The notes below the pieces were generated by a model that worked only from the letters and a program-made list of their open reading frames with translations, did not search any database and was not told the origin of the DNA. Below are positions 46,124 through 57,200 of a stretch of 64,000 bases of DNA, piece by piece. Every line of letters begins with the position of its first letter. Within the stretch, counting starts at the first letter, position 1. Made by a program: the position numbers and the translations under genes. Source of the DNA: Spizellomyces sp. 'palustris' (taxonomy: Eukaryota; Chytridiomycota; Chytridiomycetes; Spizellomycetales; Spizellomycetaceae); NCBI GenBank assembly GCA_006535965.1, contig QEAR01000046.1, positions 99,150 through 163,149 of the forward strand. The letters run 5' to 3'.

Positions 46124-46226
46124 GTCCTTCGGGGCCCTCTGACATCAATTAAAATTGGAATCGATACAGAGAAGATTAGCATGGCCCCTGCGCAAGGATG
46201 ACACGCTAGAACTGAGTGGATGCCCC
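46124..46226 (+). ncRNA. U6 spliceosomal snRNA
   Basis: The core is intact: a 5' stem-loop (gtccttcggggc), then aaaattggaatcgatacaga, gaagattagcatggcccctg and cgcaaggatgacacgc. The ACAGAGA box (46166-46173 area), AGC triad and the internal stem-loop are all present. The 3' part after gacacgc does not match common U6 ends (it reads tagaactgagtggatgcccc) and I see no T4 run within the next several hundred bases, so the true 3' end is uncertain. It could be a functional gene with an unusual tail or a truncated copy. Confidence 0.8.
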
Positions 46227-47010
46227 TACGGGGGCTAAAGTCTTCCTTCGCCCGACTACGGTCACGTGCCGCACGACAATCGCACGAGAGCGAGAAAACG
46301 CAGAGTGCGTGACGAGGACCACGAAAAATGCCAGAAAAACGCAGAGGACAAAGATGCGGAGGGTGCGTGCGCACGGGTGTGAAAGGACGGCACGTTGAAA
46401 GGAAGTCAGACGCGGATGCGTGTAGACGACTTGTCCATATGTCAGCCGAGACAGGACTCGCACCACGTAAAAATCGCACGAAGATGCGCGTGAAGGACTG
46501 AAGGTGGGGCGAGTACGCACGGGTACGCAAAGGCAGTCAGACGGAGATGCGCGTGCAGGACTGGCTGGTAGGGCCAGTCGAGATAGGGCACGCTAGAAGA
46601 AGTACGTCGGGCGGAGTGCGACGGGGTACCCAACGCTCAACGGAGGACGACAGAAATGTCCAAACGCCCAACGCCCTGAATCAACGGACGACGACAGTGC
46701 AACAGAGTCGCCAAACGCTCAACGGGGGTACGACGGAAATGTCCAATGCCCAACGCACTGAATAAACCGAGGACGACAGAGTGACGGAAGACGCTCAACT
46801 GGACGCGGTAGTGTATGCCCAACGCACTGAACGACAGCCGAGTACAGGGCACGCTAGAAGAGTGTGTGAAGGATCCACCCAATGACGAACGAACTGAATG
46901 ACGAGTAAAGAGGACGCTAGGGTCAATGCACTCGGAGTCTTTACAAAAGCCAGAGCGTGACCGAGTGCCCGCGCCCAACAACAGGTGGACGAGTACCCAC
47001 TGTGGACTAC
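46227..47010. repeat. Degenerate GC-rich tandem repeats directly after U6
   Basis: Two related blocks. Around 46290-46570 units of the type cgcacgggt..gaaag..gtcagacg.gatgcg recur. Around 46620-46960 units ending gtccaatgcccaacgcactg and beginning gaggacgacaga recur three to four times at about 70-100 bp spacing. The string cacgctagaa, found in the U6 tail, also occurs at about 46588 and 46849. Confidence 0.7.
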
Positions 47011-47039
47011 AAAATAACGGGTTACCTACTCGCCGTCCC

Positions 47040-47470
47040 TGGTTCAGTGCCGACTCCTCAAACATACATGACATAAGGTGGTTCGGGTGACCACGAAGTA
47101 CTCTAACCAGTGCATGTGGCCTTGAATAGGAGAGTAGGCGGCAAGTAGAAAACATTACACGGAATGAACTTTGGTCGAACCAGGTCTGACTGGGCAAAAT
47201 GCTAAAGAAAACACCAGAAACCCCAAAATCAAAACTACTCGACCCCTAAGTGCCCATGGGACTGAATAACAAGAGTAGGCCGCATGTAAACTTGCCAATG
47301 GAATCTTAGGTGAAACCAGGACTGTGCAAAATCTATGCCAGAAAACCCCGAATCGTAACTGCATTGTCAACAATGCCAGTCTAAAACTACTTTGACTTCT
47401 ACTTGCACATGGGGCGGAATGCAGAGTAGGCGGCATGTAGAAAACAATGCGTAAGTATCCAAGTGGATCC
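47040..47470. repeat. Second degenerate tandem repeat, about 140-bp unit
   Basis: Units starting gagtaggcggcatgtagaaa (47131, 47272 and 47431, each somewhat diverged), with shared inner strings gaaaccaggactgtgcaaaa and ccagaaaccccaaaatc. It is distinct in sequence from the GC-rich block before it. Copies are 60-80% alike by eye. Confidence 0.7.
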
Positions 47471-48177
47471 CAGCAGTTGGCATTAATCAATACTCCCTTG
47501 GGATCTGAACCTGAGTGGTGATGAACTGTCTCTAGAAACGTGTATTAGATTGATGCTCGTCGTAAATGCACCCTATGGAGTCCAACCATCCTGCGAGCAA
47601 AACTATACTACCGATGCATTGCTTGCGTTCACTGGAGACTACTACACCAGAATGGTGGTCCATGCATGCATACAGTGCCTTGCGATCTGTGAATCGAACC
47701 ATCCTGCTGCCAGCATCTATAATCAGATGCCACGTCTCCGGCAGTCTTGGAAAACAAAGGGTATCGCATCTGGAATCTGCATGTCATCTGCGTAAAACAA
47801 GTGAACAAAAGTATCAACAAATGCAGGGTTAAGATTTCAGGTTTGAATTTGGTTGAGCACAGGTGGAATAGATCTGCTTAGAAGCTATGCGGTTCCTTAA
47901 TTAAAACTCTTTGCTGACGTGTTCTGACCAAGCAAATCATAAAACGGTAATGTTACACCAAGACCGCGTTTTCAAATGCAATATATCCATAAATGGTATC
48001 GATCATTTAGACGCAGTGTTTCAAGAAAATAATTGGCCAAAAGGCTGCAGGTCCGTTTAAAGGGCACTGGGCAAGCCAACGAACTCTTTTTTTTTCAAGG
48101 AAGCATCATCTCATTAGCAAACATTCCGACCCGCCAATAACACCATAGAGTAACATACTTCCCTATACACAAGCAAT
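47471..48177. other. Intergenic stretch, no supported gene
   Basis: Short frames only, with a weak 100-bp internal duplication near 47580-47720 (aaccatcctgc repeats). Ends at the promoter of the small membrane protein gene. Confidence 0.5.
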
Positions 48178-48730
48178 ATGGGTCTTGGACGCTTCAACTG
48201 GTACCCATGGGCCCGCTATCTTGGGCTTAATTCCGGCTTCTGTAAGTGATGAGGAGCGCAGTTAGATGGCTCTTATTGCTCATTCCTAACCGCCTTTTTG
48301 TCTTTGCACATTACAGTCATTTTGACCGGTGGAGTTATTGGCCTATGGTATCCCAAGATGATTCTTGGTATCATTAATATGTAAGTCGGCCGCTTCAGCT
48401 TGACGTTGGTCATAATTGGGAATCTTACCGTCTACATTCGCCAGTGTTGTCGGGCTCTTCCTCATGGGGTGGAACTGGCCTGTCGTTCCCTTCACCCTCC
48501 TGGGACCATTCTCGTCAAACTTGTGGATCCGGGCACTCTTCCACGCCGGTGCTATTGCCCCGAGTATCCTCCTTGCACCAACCTCGACTGGAGCAATGTG
48601 TCTTGTATTTGCTGTTTTGATGTTTATCCGAGCTGCCATCAATGGCGAGAAATGGGAGCCACCGAAGCCAAGGGCAAAGAGGGATGCTGGTGGAAAGGAT
48701 ATGAGTGCTATCAAAGCGCCCGAGAACTAA
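48178..48730 (+). CDS. Small four-helix membrane protein of a conserved fungal type
   Basis: Exons 48178-48241, 48317-48380 and 48445-48730 give 137 aa; each phase is correct. The start MGLGRFNWYPWARYLGLNSG is followed by four hydrophobic segments: FILTGGVIGLWYPKMILGII, VVGLFLMGWNWPVVPFTLLG, WIRALFHAGAIAPSILLAPT and GAMCLVFAVLMFIRAAING. The C-terminus is charged (EKWEPPKPRAKRD). The W-Y-x-W-A-R start and W/F-Y-P-K motif recall a widespread family of small fungal integral membrane proteins whose function is unknown. The membrane topology is seen directly; no role can be assigned. Confidence 0.82.
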
Positions 48731-48997
48731 AAAGGATGCGGTGTCTGGACACCTTGGCGGATTTGTATATATTTTGCCTTTCAGTTGTATCTTCTTGTGA
48801 CATGTCTCTTGCCCAAACCCACTCTTGTGGCTTTGTGAACATTGAGCGATATATATTCCATAAATAAAAAAGTGTAGAATTCCTTCTCAAAAAAAAACGT
48901 TTCGTATTGCATCTTTGCTCTTTGGTTTCGTTTTAACTTAAAAACGCTTTTCGGGCTCGTATATATACAAAAGAGCGGGGTTGTCCTTTTGCTATCC

Positions 48998-51900
48998 CTA
49001 CATTCCAACAGCAAAAGAAAATTCATCATTACCCCCCGGAACCACATTCATTTCCCCAAAAGAAAGGTTGACACCTTCTACCGTTCCTTCCATTAACACA
49101 GTTTCACTTCCACGCCGTCCAAAAAGAACGTCGGGGTCAATACCAACAGCCTGTGATGGTACATCCAACATACTCTGACTTGCTTCGTTGTCTTCGTCAC
49201 CGTAATTCATAACACCAGTCAACATTTGCAGACCCGAAAGGCCTGGTGAATGCTTTGAACGCCGAGAAAGGGTTTCTTCCCGAGACTCCGCCCTCCCGAT
49301 ATGAGTGGGAATACCATCGTCCATGGAGAGCTGAATATTACGTCCCTCTTCTTCTAAAATCTTTTCAAAGTCGTCCTGTTCGTCGTGTTCAGAAGGCCGG
49401 CTGTCAAAGCCGCCGTCCCCAACCCACCCAGCCCCCTGACCATACATTCCCTCCTTCTCATCGAGATGTTCGTACTCGGGGGTGGACGTCCGTGGAGTGC
49501 GGAAACGGTCCGTTGATACAGGTCGCTGAACTGTCAAAGAAACGGGTGATGACCGGCCGCCAAGGCGATCGGGACTATTCGATCGTTGACCGTTATCGCG
49601 ATATGTGCGCCCGCTCTTGGGTGATCGGGCTAGTTCCTCACCAAATCGAAGAATCTCATCTAATCGGTTCCTATCGCGCGACAAAGAAGACGTTCCTGAA
49701 AATGGCGGTTCACGTTGGGCTCTGGACGAAGGCTGCATATCTGGTCTTGCCAGCAAGGACGATAACTGGGCTTCGGCGTCAAGAGGAGCAGATCGTCCTC
49801 TGTCAGCTGTCCCTGCGTGTGAGCCCAATCGCTCGACTCGATATGAACCAGATTGTGGTGATGGGATCCTGTCCCTTCCAGACCCTCCAATGTCTGCTCT
49901 AGGAAATCTTGGGGATCCGGATTGCTCAGGTCTCGAGGAACCTGCGTGCACACCGTGATCCTGGAACCTCGCGGACGACCCCATTTCACCTTGTGAATGG
50001 ACCGACGTATTCCTTGGAACCGATTCATCTCTTCGTCTCGAGAAAAAACGGCTATTAGAAGCCCCAAAATGGCCATTACGCTCGCTTTCTACGCGGTGCA
50101 CGTCCGCACCCAGGTCATCAACTCCGTGGATTGGAACAAAGTCCCCGCTACCACCCCCGCCGCGTCGATCAACAGGAGATGTGGAGCGCTCTCTGAAATG
50201 CGTCACTTGCCCATTGTCATCACGACGTTCTCGGACATTTTGTGCTGGAGGTGTCTCTGGGCGTCGCAACTTTTCCAAAGAAGTTCGCCGGATGGATTTT
50301 CGCATAGCTAATGCAAGACATCAATCAACGATTCGCCCAAATGATCTGGCAGCCAGACACGAACCTTCAGAAAGCTCCGCTAGCGAATGCACAGCATCGG
50401 CAGCGTGGACAAGCACGCGACCGGGTTGGATACTATGATCGAGTCCAAGAGTATCCCGCAAGCGTCCCAGCCCTTGTGGATCGGAATTAGATGACCATGC
50501 ATTGCCGTCGAGATTCAATCGTGAACTTACCAGCTTGAACCTCAGCATAAAACACATACAAATCATTCATCTTTGCCTGAACATCCTCAGTAGGACGTAG
50601 TTCAAATAGATCACGGAAATGGTTGACGGCCAAGTAGGCTGCGTCGTTAACAGGCTGCGAATGGGAGATGTTAATTACGTGTCAGCATAGATTCTGTAGA
50701 GGGTAAACACTCACCGCCCCTGCGCTCGGTAGGCGCTGTCTTTGCTGTTGTCCAGACTGCATTCGCCTGATTGCTTCGAGACAGTTCTCATCGCTGCTAG
50801 TCGTTTGCCTCGTTCTCATGATATCATGCACCCGTCTGCGAAAGTCCTGTTGTAAGATTGTTAGTCATCAGTCTGGAGCACACCTCGTATGTAATGCAAT
50901 GCACCCGAAGAACTTCGATATCGCCGATAGATTTGGCCCAGCTTTCGACGACCTCCAGCGTTTCCGGTAACCGGTGATAGAGGCGAGGCCCAAGTCGAGC
51001 ATCCCCTTCATCTTCATTACCGCCCAGGAATCGTGATTTATGTGCCCAGACAGCTACATCAACTCCCTGAATAAACTATAATACTTGTCAGCGATGTAAG
51101 ATCCGCTAAATAACGGCATTGCTTTTGTATCCCCACCTTTTCCATTTGAGGAACAAGTCTAATGACTGTCTCAACGGTTTCCAACGCAGTCGACAAACGA
51201 TCAATGTCGTTAATGTCAAATTTAACGCACACATCCTAATATCACGGTGGATCGTTAATGGGATCGTTCCTAGACATGGAAAGCACAGCTGCACACACCT
51301 TGAGCAACTCTTGACATTCTTCAAGCGAGAGGCTATCAATCTTGAACAATCGCAGCTTGTATGCTTTCTTGTCCATCCGGATCAGGTCCCTCGTTTTCAA
51401 ACCGTTCGCTAAAATGAGAAAAGAATGTAAGAATGAAGCAGCAAAGCATGTGGGTCGATGGTCATCATTTACCGCGCTCTCGCTTTGTCTGCTCCATCCA
51501 GTCAGCCTTTTTGGAAGCCAGAAGCTGAAGTTTCAACAAGTCGGCCTCCTTTTGTGATTCACGCAGAGCCTGGGTCATGGCTTCGAGGCGCGCCTGCAAT
51601 CCCTGAAGCAGAGCATTAGCATTCGCACCTTAATATCCCTACAGAACCGCGCAACGAGTACATTGATCTGTTGGCCCATAGCTCTCTGCAACTGCTCGGC
51701 CCTTTCTTCTTCCAATGTAAGTTCCAGGGCACTCTTGCCACGGGCAGCTAGCTCCGCTTCAAGATCAATGCCATCTCTCGCTGATACTGCTCGTGACGAG
51801 TGTCCATTCTTTGACGCCCGGAACGACGACATTGGTTCAAACTTTCCATTAGCCTCCTCCTGGACGGAAGATCGACTTCGGGTCTGTTGTGACATCTCTG

Positions 51901-53904
51901 CTAGTTTCATTCTACAAATGTCAGCATCATTAGCGATTGCATCTTGAGTCGGTTCGCGTCCAGGATCGTTCTCCTACCGAAGTGTTTCGACTTCTTGGCG
52001 GGCTTTACTGAGTTTATCCTCATATACTTCGATTACTTCCAAAGTCAAGCGATCCAGCCCGCTTTTGTTGGGATTACGATGATATTGTCCCGTAATAGTA
52101 ATAAAAGTACGTTCATTGCGCTGTCGCGTTTTTTCCGTCTATTTTGAGGCTTAAATACTGTTCGGATGGTATGAAGATATCGAAAGTCGGCTCTCACCTT
52201 TTCCACCATATGGGCCATTTCCATTTTGATATGTTCAACCCGATCTTCCTCCTCTTTCATATGCTTCTTTATATTATCATAGCGGTTCCGGAGGTCAGCG
52301 CATTCAGCTCGGGTGGTTACAAGTTCCGCCGTCAAAGTGGCGTTTTGCGTGACGGACGCCTTTATGGTTTTCTATACAGCGATGCAGCAGTCAACCTAAC
52401 AGCATTCTGATGTAAACCACTACGCAGCCTTCCTGTTACCTGCAACTCATCTATTGTCCGCATATCACTTCCACCCGCCCGTTGCCTTTGAGCTTCCGCT
52501 TCCTTGGCTTTCTCATGCCAGATTTCCCCTTCCTTTTCCACCTGCGCGACTTTGCTCACCAAGTTCTGCACCATTTCCCCCCGCCTGACATACTCTGTGA
52601 TCAAGGATGAAAAGGTAGATTTCAACGCCTCCACCTGTCGTTCGCTCAAAACTCCTGGTGTGCCAGGGTCTCCAACATTGGAATACAGTAATGCAGGATG
52701 GAGCGGTGGGAAGCCAGCAGATGTTAGCTGTGCCGAGAGATCCCGCAAAGCTGCGGACTTTAAGTGGTGGTTAATATGAGCCAACGATAAGAGGCCCTTA
52801 TTTCCCTACCTGATACTCAGCAAGTCCATGCATAGATCTGGAGCGAGTGGAAATCAGCGGGTCCGTCGGCCTAAAAGTGCCAAGGTCCTCTGTAACCGAA
52901 GGCAACCTGCTCCGAAAGACGTCCCCTGAGGCGTTCGTAAATCTGTCTGAAGGTCCATCTGACACTGGAACTCCCCGACTATCCTGAATATTATGACTGC
53001 TCTGTCTCTCCAAACCCCTGATCGGCTTCACGGTAGAATCTGTTAATACATTTGAAAATGCGCGAGAGTTGGAGTTCAGATCCGCTGTCAGTGTTGCACT
53101 ACGAAGTGAATTGGTATGTAGTGGAGCACTTCGAGTGCCCGTGGTATCAGGTCCGTTTTCAACCGCGTGTGGTGCCGGGTCGTTTCGGAAAGTAGGTAAT
53201 GGGGCAGTTGGGGGAGATCTTCGTCCTGAGGTTCTGAGGTAGGATGGCGCTACGTCAGCAGGTCTCCGCTGTTCGTAACTAGATGGTATTCTTTCGTGCT
53301 CGCGAGCATTCTTACGGAATTCGGTCTCGGGTGGCAATGTTCTGGGTAGGTCTTCTTCGGATGCCCCACGATCATAGCGTCCCTACAACAGTATCGGTAA
53401 TCACAATCGCCATCATGCGCGAAAAGAAATGTTGCAAATAAAAATATCACTACATACATCAGTCTGTTCTCTGCTCCCGACGTGAGGGATCCTAGATGTG
53501 TTTGAACTCGGTGAAGAGTCGGTGGTATTGTAGCTCTGTAGATCCAACACTTTGGAGATCGAAGGTGTTGAGATCTCGAGATCTCGCCGAAGTGCAGCAA
53601 AGTCGACGTTTTTCTCAGCACCAGACCCCTCAAGCAAGTACCGCACGAAATCCTCCGTGTCTGTATGATCTATCGGCGTATAGTTCAAGTGCGAGACGAT
53701 ACTGTTAAAACGCGCTCTCTGGCACAACGTGGATCACACGGCAAAAAAGGGTATTCGAAGCCACGCAAGCAGAAGAAATGAACGTTCATGCTAACCTATC
53801 GCCGAGGTGGCAGCCCTCGAGTGTCCTGGTGAGGTTACGCGACTCGTCACGCTGGCGGTGAGCACCGACTCTTGAAAGTTGCTTGACGGTCTCCTCAGAC
53901 TCAT
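48998..53904 (-). CDS. CEP70: CEP70-like centrosomal coiled-coil protein
   Basis: About 15 exons, roughly 1,300 aa. From exon 2 onward the phases agree (starting RARFNSIVSHLNY near 53720). Coiled-coil segments are clear: VEALKSTFSSLITEYVRRGE, DLRNRYDNIKKHMKEEEDRV and LESQKEADLL-type heptads. The part most like CEP70 is in exons 12-14: AAYLAVNHFRDLFELRPTED, then AKMNDLYVFYAEVQA joined to GLGRLRDTLGLD and VHAADAVHSLAELSE. CEP70 is a gamma-tubulin-associated centrosome protein needed for spindle and cilium assembly. A 435-residue disordered Ser/Arg/Pro tail (last exon, to stop 48998) extends beyond the family's usual end. The first exon (MSLRRPSSNF, ATG 53904) does not join in frame by the best donor, so the start is uncertain. 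CEP70 is an inference from pattern similarity. Confidence 0.68.
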
Positions 53905-54282
53905 TGGCTCCACGCCCGCACGGTTTCAGGCTACAAGTAATATGCAAAGTATCTCCTTAACCTTCGCGTATTGAATATAGCTCAATGGACGCCGGCCGGC
54001 TCGACCGAAGGGTTAGGATGCAGGTGAGAAAGACAAATGGCTCCTGACGTCCCAAAGGCATTTCGCGATACGATCACGTGTGAGTGAGCACGTGACTGAG
54101 TTGTCTGCCCGATCGGACGGTGCGTGTTATCCTTCCAAACTCAGACCGACCAGCCTTGATAGCTACTTTCCGGCATCTGTGCCAGCATCGGCATCGGGCA
54201 GGTCAAAACAGGTTCAAAGCAGTATATCCTATAATTATAGTACTTGTTTCTCTGTACGGGAAGCGAAGCGGTGTTTGAGGTC
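53905..54282. promoter_or_regulatory. Bidirectional promoter between CEP70-like gene and POLA1
   Basis: The 378-bp spacer separates two divergent genes and is rich in CACGTG/ACGTGA-type sites (for example gatcacgtgtgagtgagcacgtgactg at 54072-54098). Such shared promoters fit cell-cycle co-regulation of replication and centrosome genes, by inference. Confidence 0.5.
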
Positions 54283-57200
54283 ATGAGTCGAGAGTCTGCT
54301 CTCCAAAAGTTGCGAGAACGACGAGCCGGAGGTTCGTCAAGACTTGAAGAATATGAAGTAAGTCTTCCCTTCAAAATCACCAATTCTCCATTCAGAGCAA
54401 AGAAAAATGAAAATCTAATAGTCCAATCGTACCAAAAGGTGGAAGAAGATGCGCACATTTACGACGAAATCACGGAAGATGAATACACAGCCTTGCGACG
54501 TCGGCGAATGTTGGAAGGCGACGACTTTGTAATTGACGACGATGGGCTTGGCTATGTCGATTACGGACAGGATGAGTGGGCCTCTGGCCACTCTGATGAA
54601 AGCGGAAGTGATGTCGAGGAGTATGACAAGGACGACGCGAAAGGTTAGTGAGCGTCTAAAGTCACATTAACACAATGTCGGTTGCTCAATGCTCGGGATG
54701 TACCATTCAGGGAAGCGAAAACGAGGCAAAGGGAAGGATAAAGAGAAGGATAAACAAGGGGGAGATATCAAGAACTTGTTTAATAAGCAAGCAAAGAACC
54801 CGAAACCTAAACCAAAGCCTCTTGTTGCGGTAAGGCACGTTCCTCTACTGTCAGCGAAAGCATGTGGCTTAAATATGACCCCGATTAGAGCAAGGTGTCG
54901 GCAGAGAAGGAGGAGGATCTTATGGGCTCGATTTTCAACGACTTGGACAATGAAGTTGATTCGCATGCCCCAAAACGACCAAAAGTCGAGCATATGGTCC
55001 CTGTCTTGAGTAGCGCGTCTTCCTCCACAATTAGAAAAGAAGTCGCGAACCCCTTTATAGTGGATCAAGAGGATCGTGGTAGAGAGTCCCTGGGCACTGG
55101 AAAAAACGTACGCCTGCTTTTGCTATGCGCTCCGATTGTTTATACTGAATAGGTGGATCGCATTTCCAGACTATACCCAATAAAATTGCGGTTAAAGTCG
55201 AGCCTATCCATCAGGACCCTTACGATTTTCAAACTCAGGAGGCGTTTGACATGGGCGCGCCAATGGATGATGATGATGATGATGATGTAGTTCTGGTTGA
55301 AGAGGTCGTCCCTATTGGCTCGTTGGTCGAACCACCCTCTTCACCTGCCATCAAAGTTGAGGAACCCGAGGATAGCAATGTAGTGGAGATCCAAGTGAAG
55401 CCTTTGCAAACAAAAACTGGTAAACGAACAGCAGCTGCTAGTTTTGTACCAAAGTTTGAGCGGGTAGATGCAAAGGCCGAATCCACTGTGGTATCGGCGC
55501 CGACAAAATTGAATTGTCAGGGATGGATGTCGATGAAAGATTCTATTGCTGTGCAAGGCGTAGAGTCTTCACAGCCGGGGCCCACAGCGGTGCGGCCAGG
55601 TGATGTGCTAGAGGAAGACGGATCGTTAAGAATGTATTGGTTTGATGCTTTTGAAAAGGATGGCGTAGTGTATTTATTTGGAAAGGTAGGAAGGTTTATG
55701 TAATGATGTCGCTATGGGATACGTGTGTTTACCGTCCCATTTAGGTCCTGAAGAAGAAAGACGGGACTTATGTTTCCTGCTGCGTTATTGTCAACAATAT
55801 GCAGCGGAATGTCCTGGTCTTGCCAAGAGAAAAAATGTTGGATGACAACGGACACCAAACCGACATTGAAGTCGAAATGCCCGACGTGTACAGCGAATTT
55901 GACGCGCTCCGGAAAAAGTACAAGATATCCGAATTTGCTTCCGTAAAAGTTTCCCGCAACTACGCCTTTGAGATTCCTGGTGTGCCAGCTGAATCGGATT
56001 ACCTCAAAGTCGTTTATCCGTTTTCGCAGCCCGCGCTGCCTGCCGGGTTGAGCGGCAAGAGTTTTAGTCGGATGTTTGGTACCAACACGAGTGCTCTGGA
56101 ACTGTTTATCCTTAAAAGACGACTGATGGGCCCATGTTGGGTCGAGATCAAGGACGTCAATTTGACAAGCAAGAACATCTCATGGTGTAAAATCGAAGTA
56201 ACCGTGGATAACCCGAAAACTTTGAATCCTTTCAGAGAAGACGACTCGTCTGCGCCAAAGCAGGCCCCGCCACTGGTGGTCATGAGTCTTGCATTGAGAA
56301 CCGTGATGAACCATAAAAAGCACATCAACGAGATTGTGGTTGCCAGTGGACTTGTATATCACAATGTGAATCTTGACGGCGTGACGACGGATCAGCAGCA
56401 ACCATCGAGATTTACGGTTGTTCGACAGTTGGAAGATATTCCTCTCCCTGCTGGGTTCAATGCGCTTTTGCAACAGCAAAAGACAAGAGTTGAAATCCTT
56501 CGCAACGAACGAGGTTTGCTTGGGTTCCTGATTGGTGAGTTTGTGCTGGAAAGGACCGCTATGTAGACGTTTGGATTTGACTTTGTGTTTATATATAGCC
56601 CAAATTCATCGAAGTGATCCTGATATCATTGTCGGGCACAATTTTATCGACTTTGACTTGGATGTACTGTTGCATCGTATGAAATGGCATAAGGTTGATC
56701 AGTGGTCCAAGGTTGGTCGATTACGGAGAACAAAGTAGGTACCTTGCAGGGCTTGTGGTTTGTGAGAACTTGGACTCATCGGCTTGAATAGATGGCCATA
56801 CCTGCAAAAGGGGGCTGGTGGTACCGCGGACTCAACGTTTGCGGAGAGACAGATTGCTAGCGGACGACTGCTATGTGATACCTATCGAGCAGCGCAGGTG
56901 AATGATGAATGAGTAAAACCTTAACTCTGTATATGAGACTCATTGTGGTTCAATGGGTAGGATTTGATAAGGTCAAAGAGTTACAGTTTGACGCAGCTGG
57001 CTGCATCTCAGCTCAAAGTGGACCGGCCCAACATTGACTACGAGAAAATTCCCACATACTTTTGGGATGCGGGAAAGCTTCTTGAAATGATCCAGCACTG
57101 TGAATTTGACGGGTATCTTCAAGCTCAGTTGATGTTTAAGCTGCAGGTCCTGCCACTGACGAGGCAACTCACGAACCTTGCCGGCAATTTATGGGCGCGT

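Noticed and set aside
46206-47197. Several open frames in the satellite region
   Set aside because: They come from GC-rich repeats with few stops and are not conserved between repeat units.
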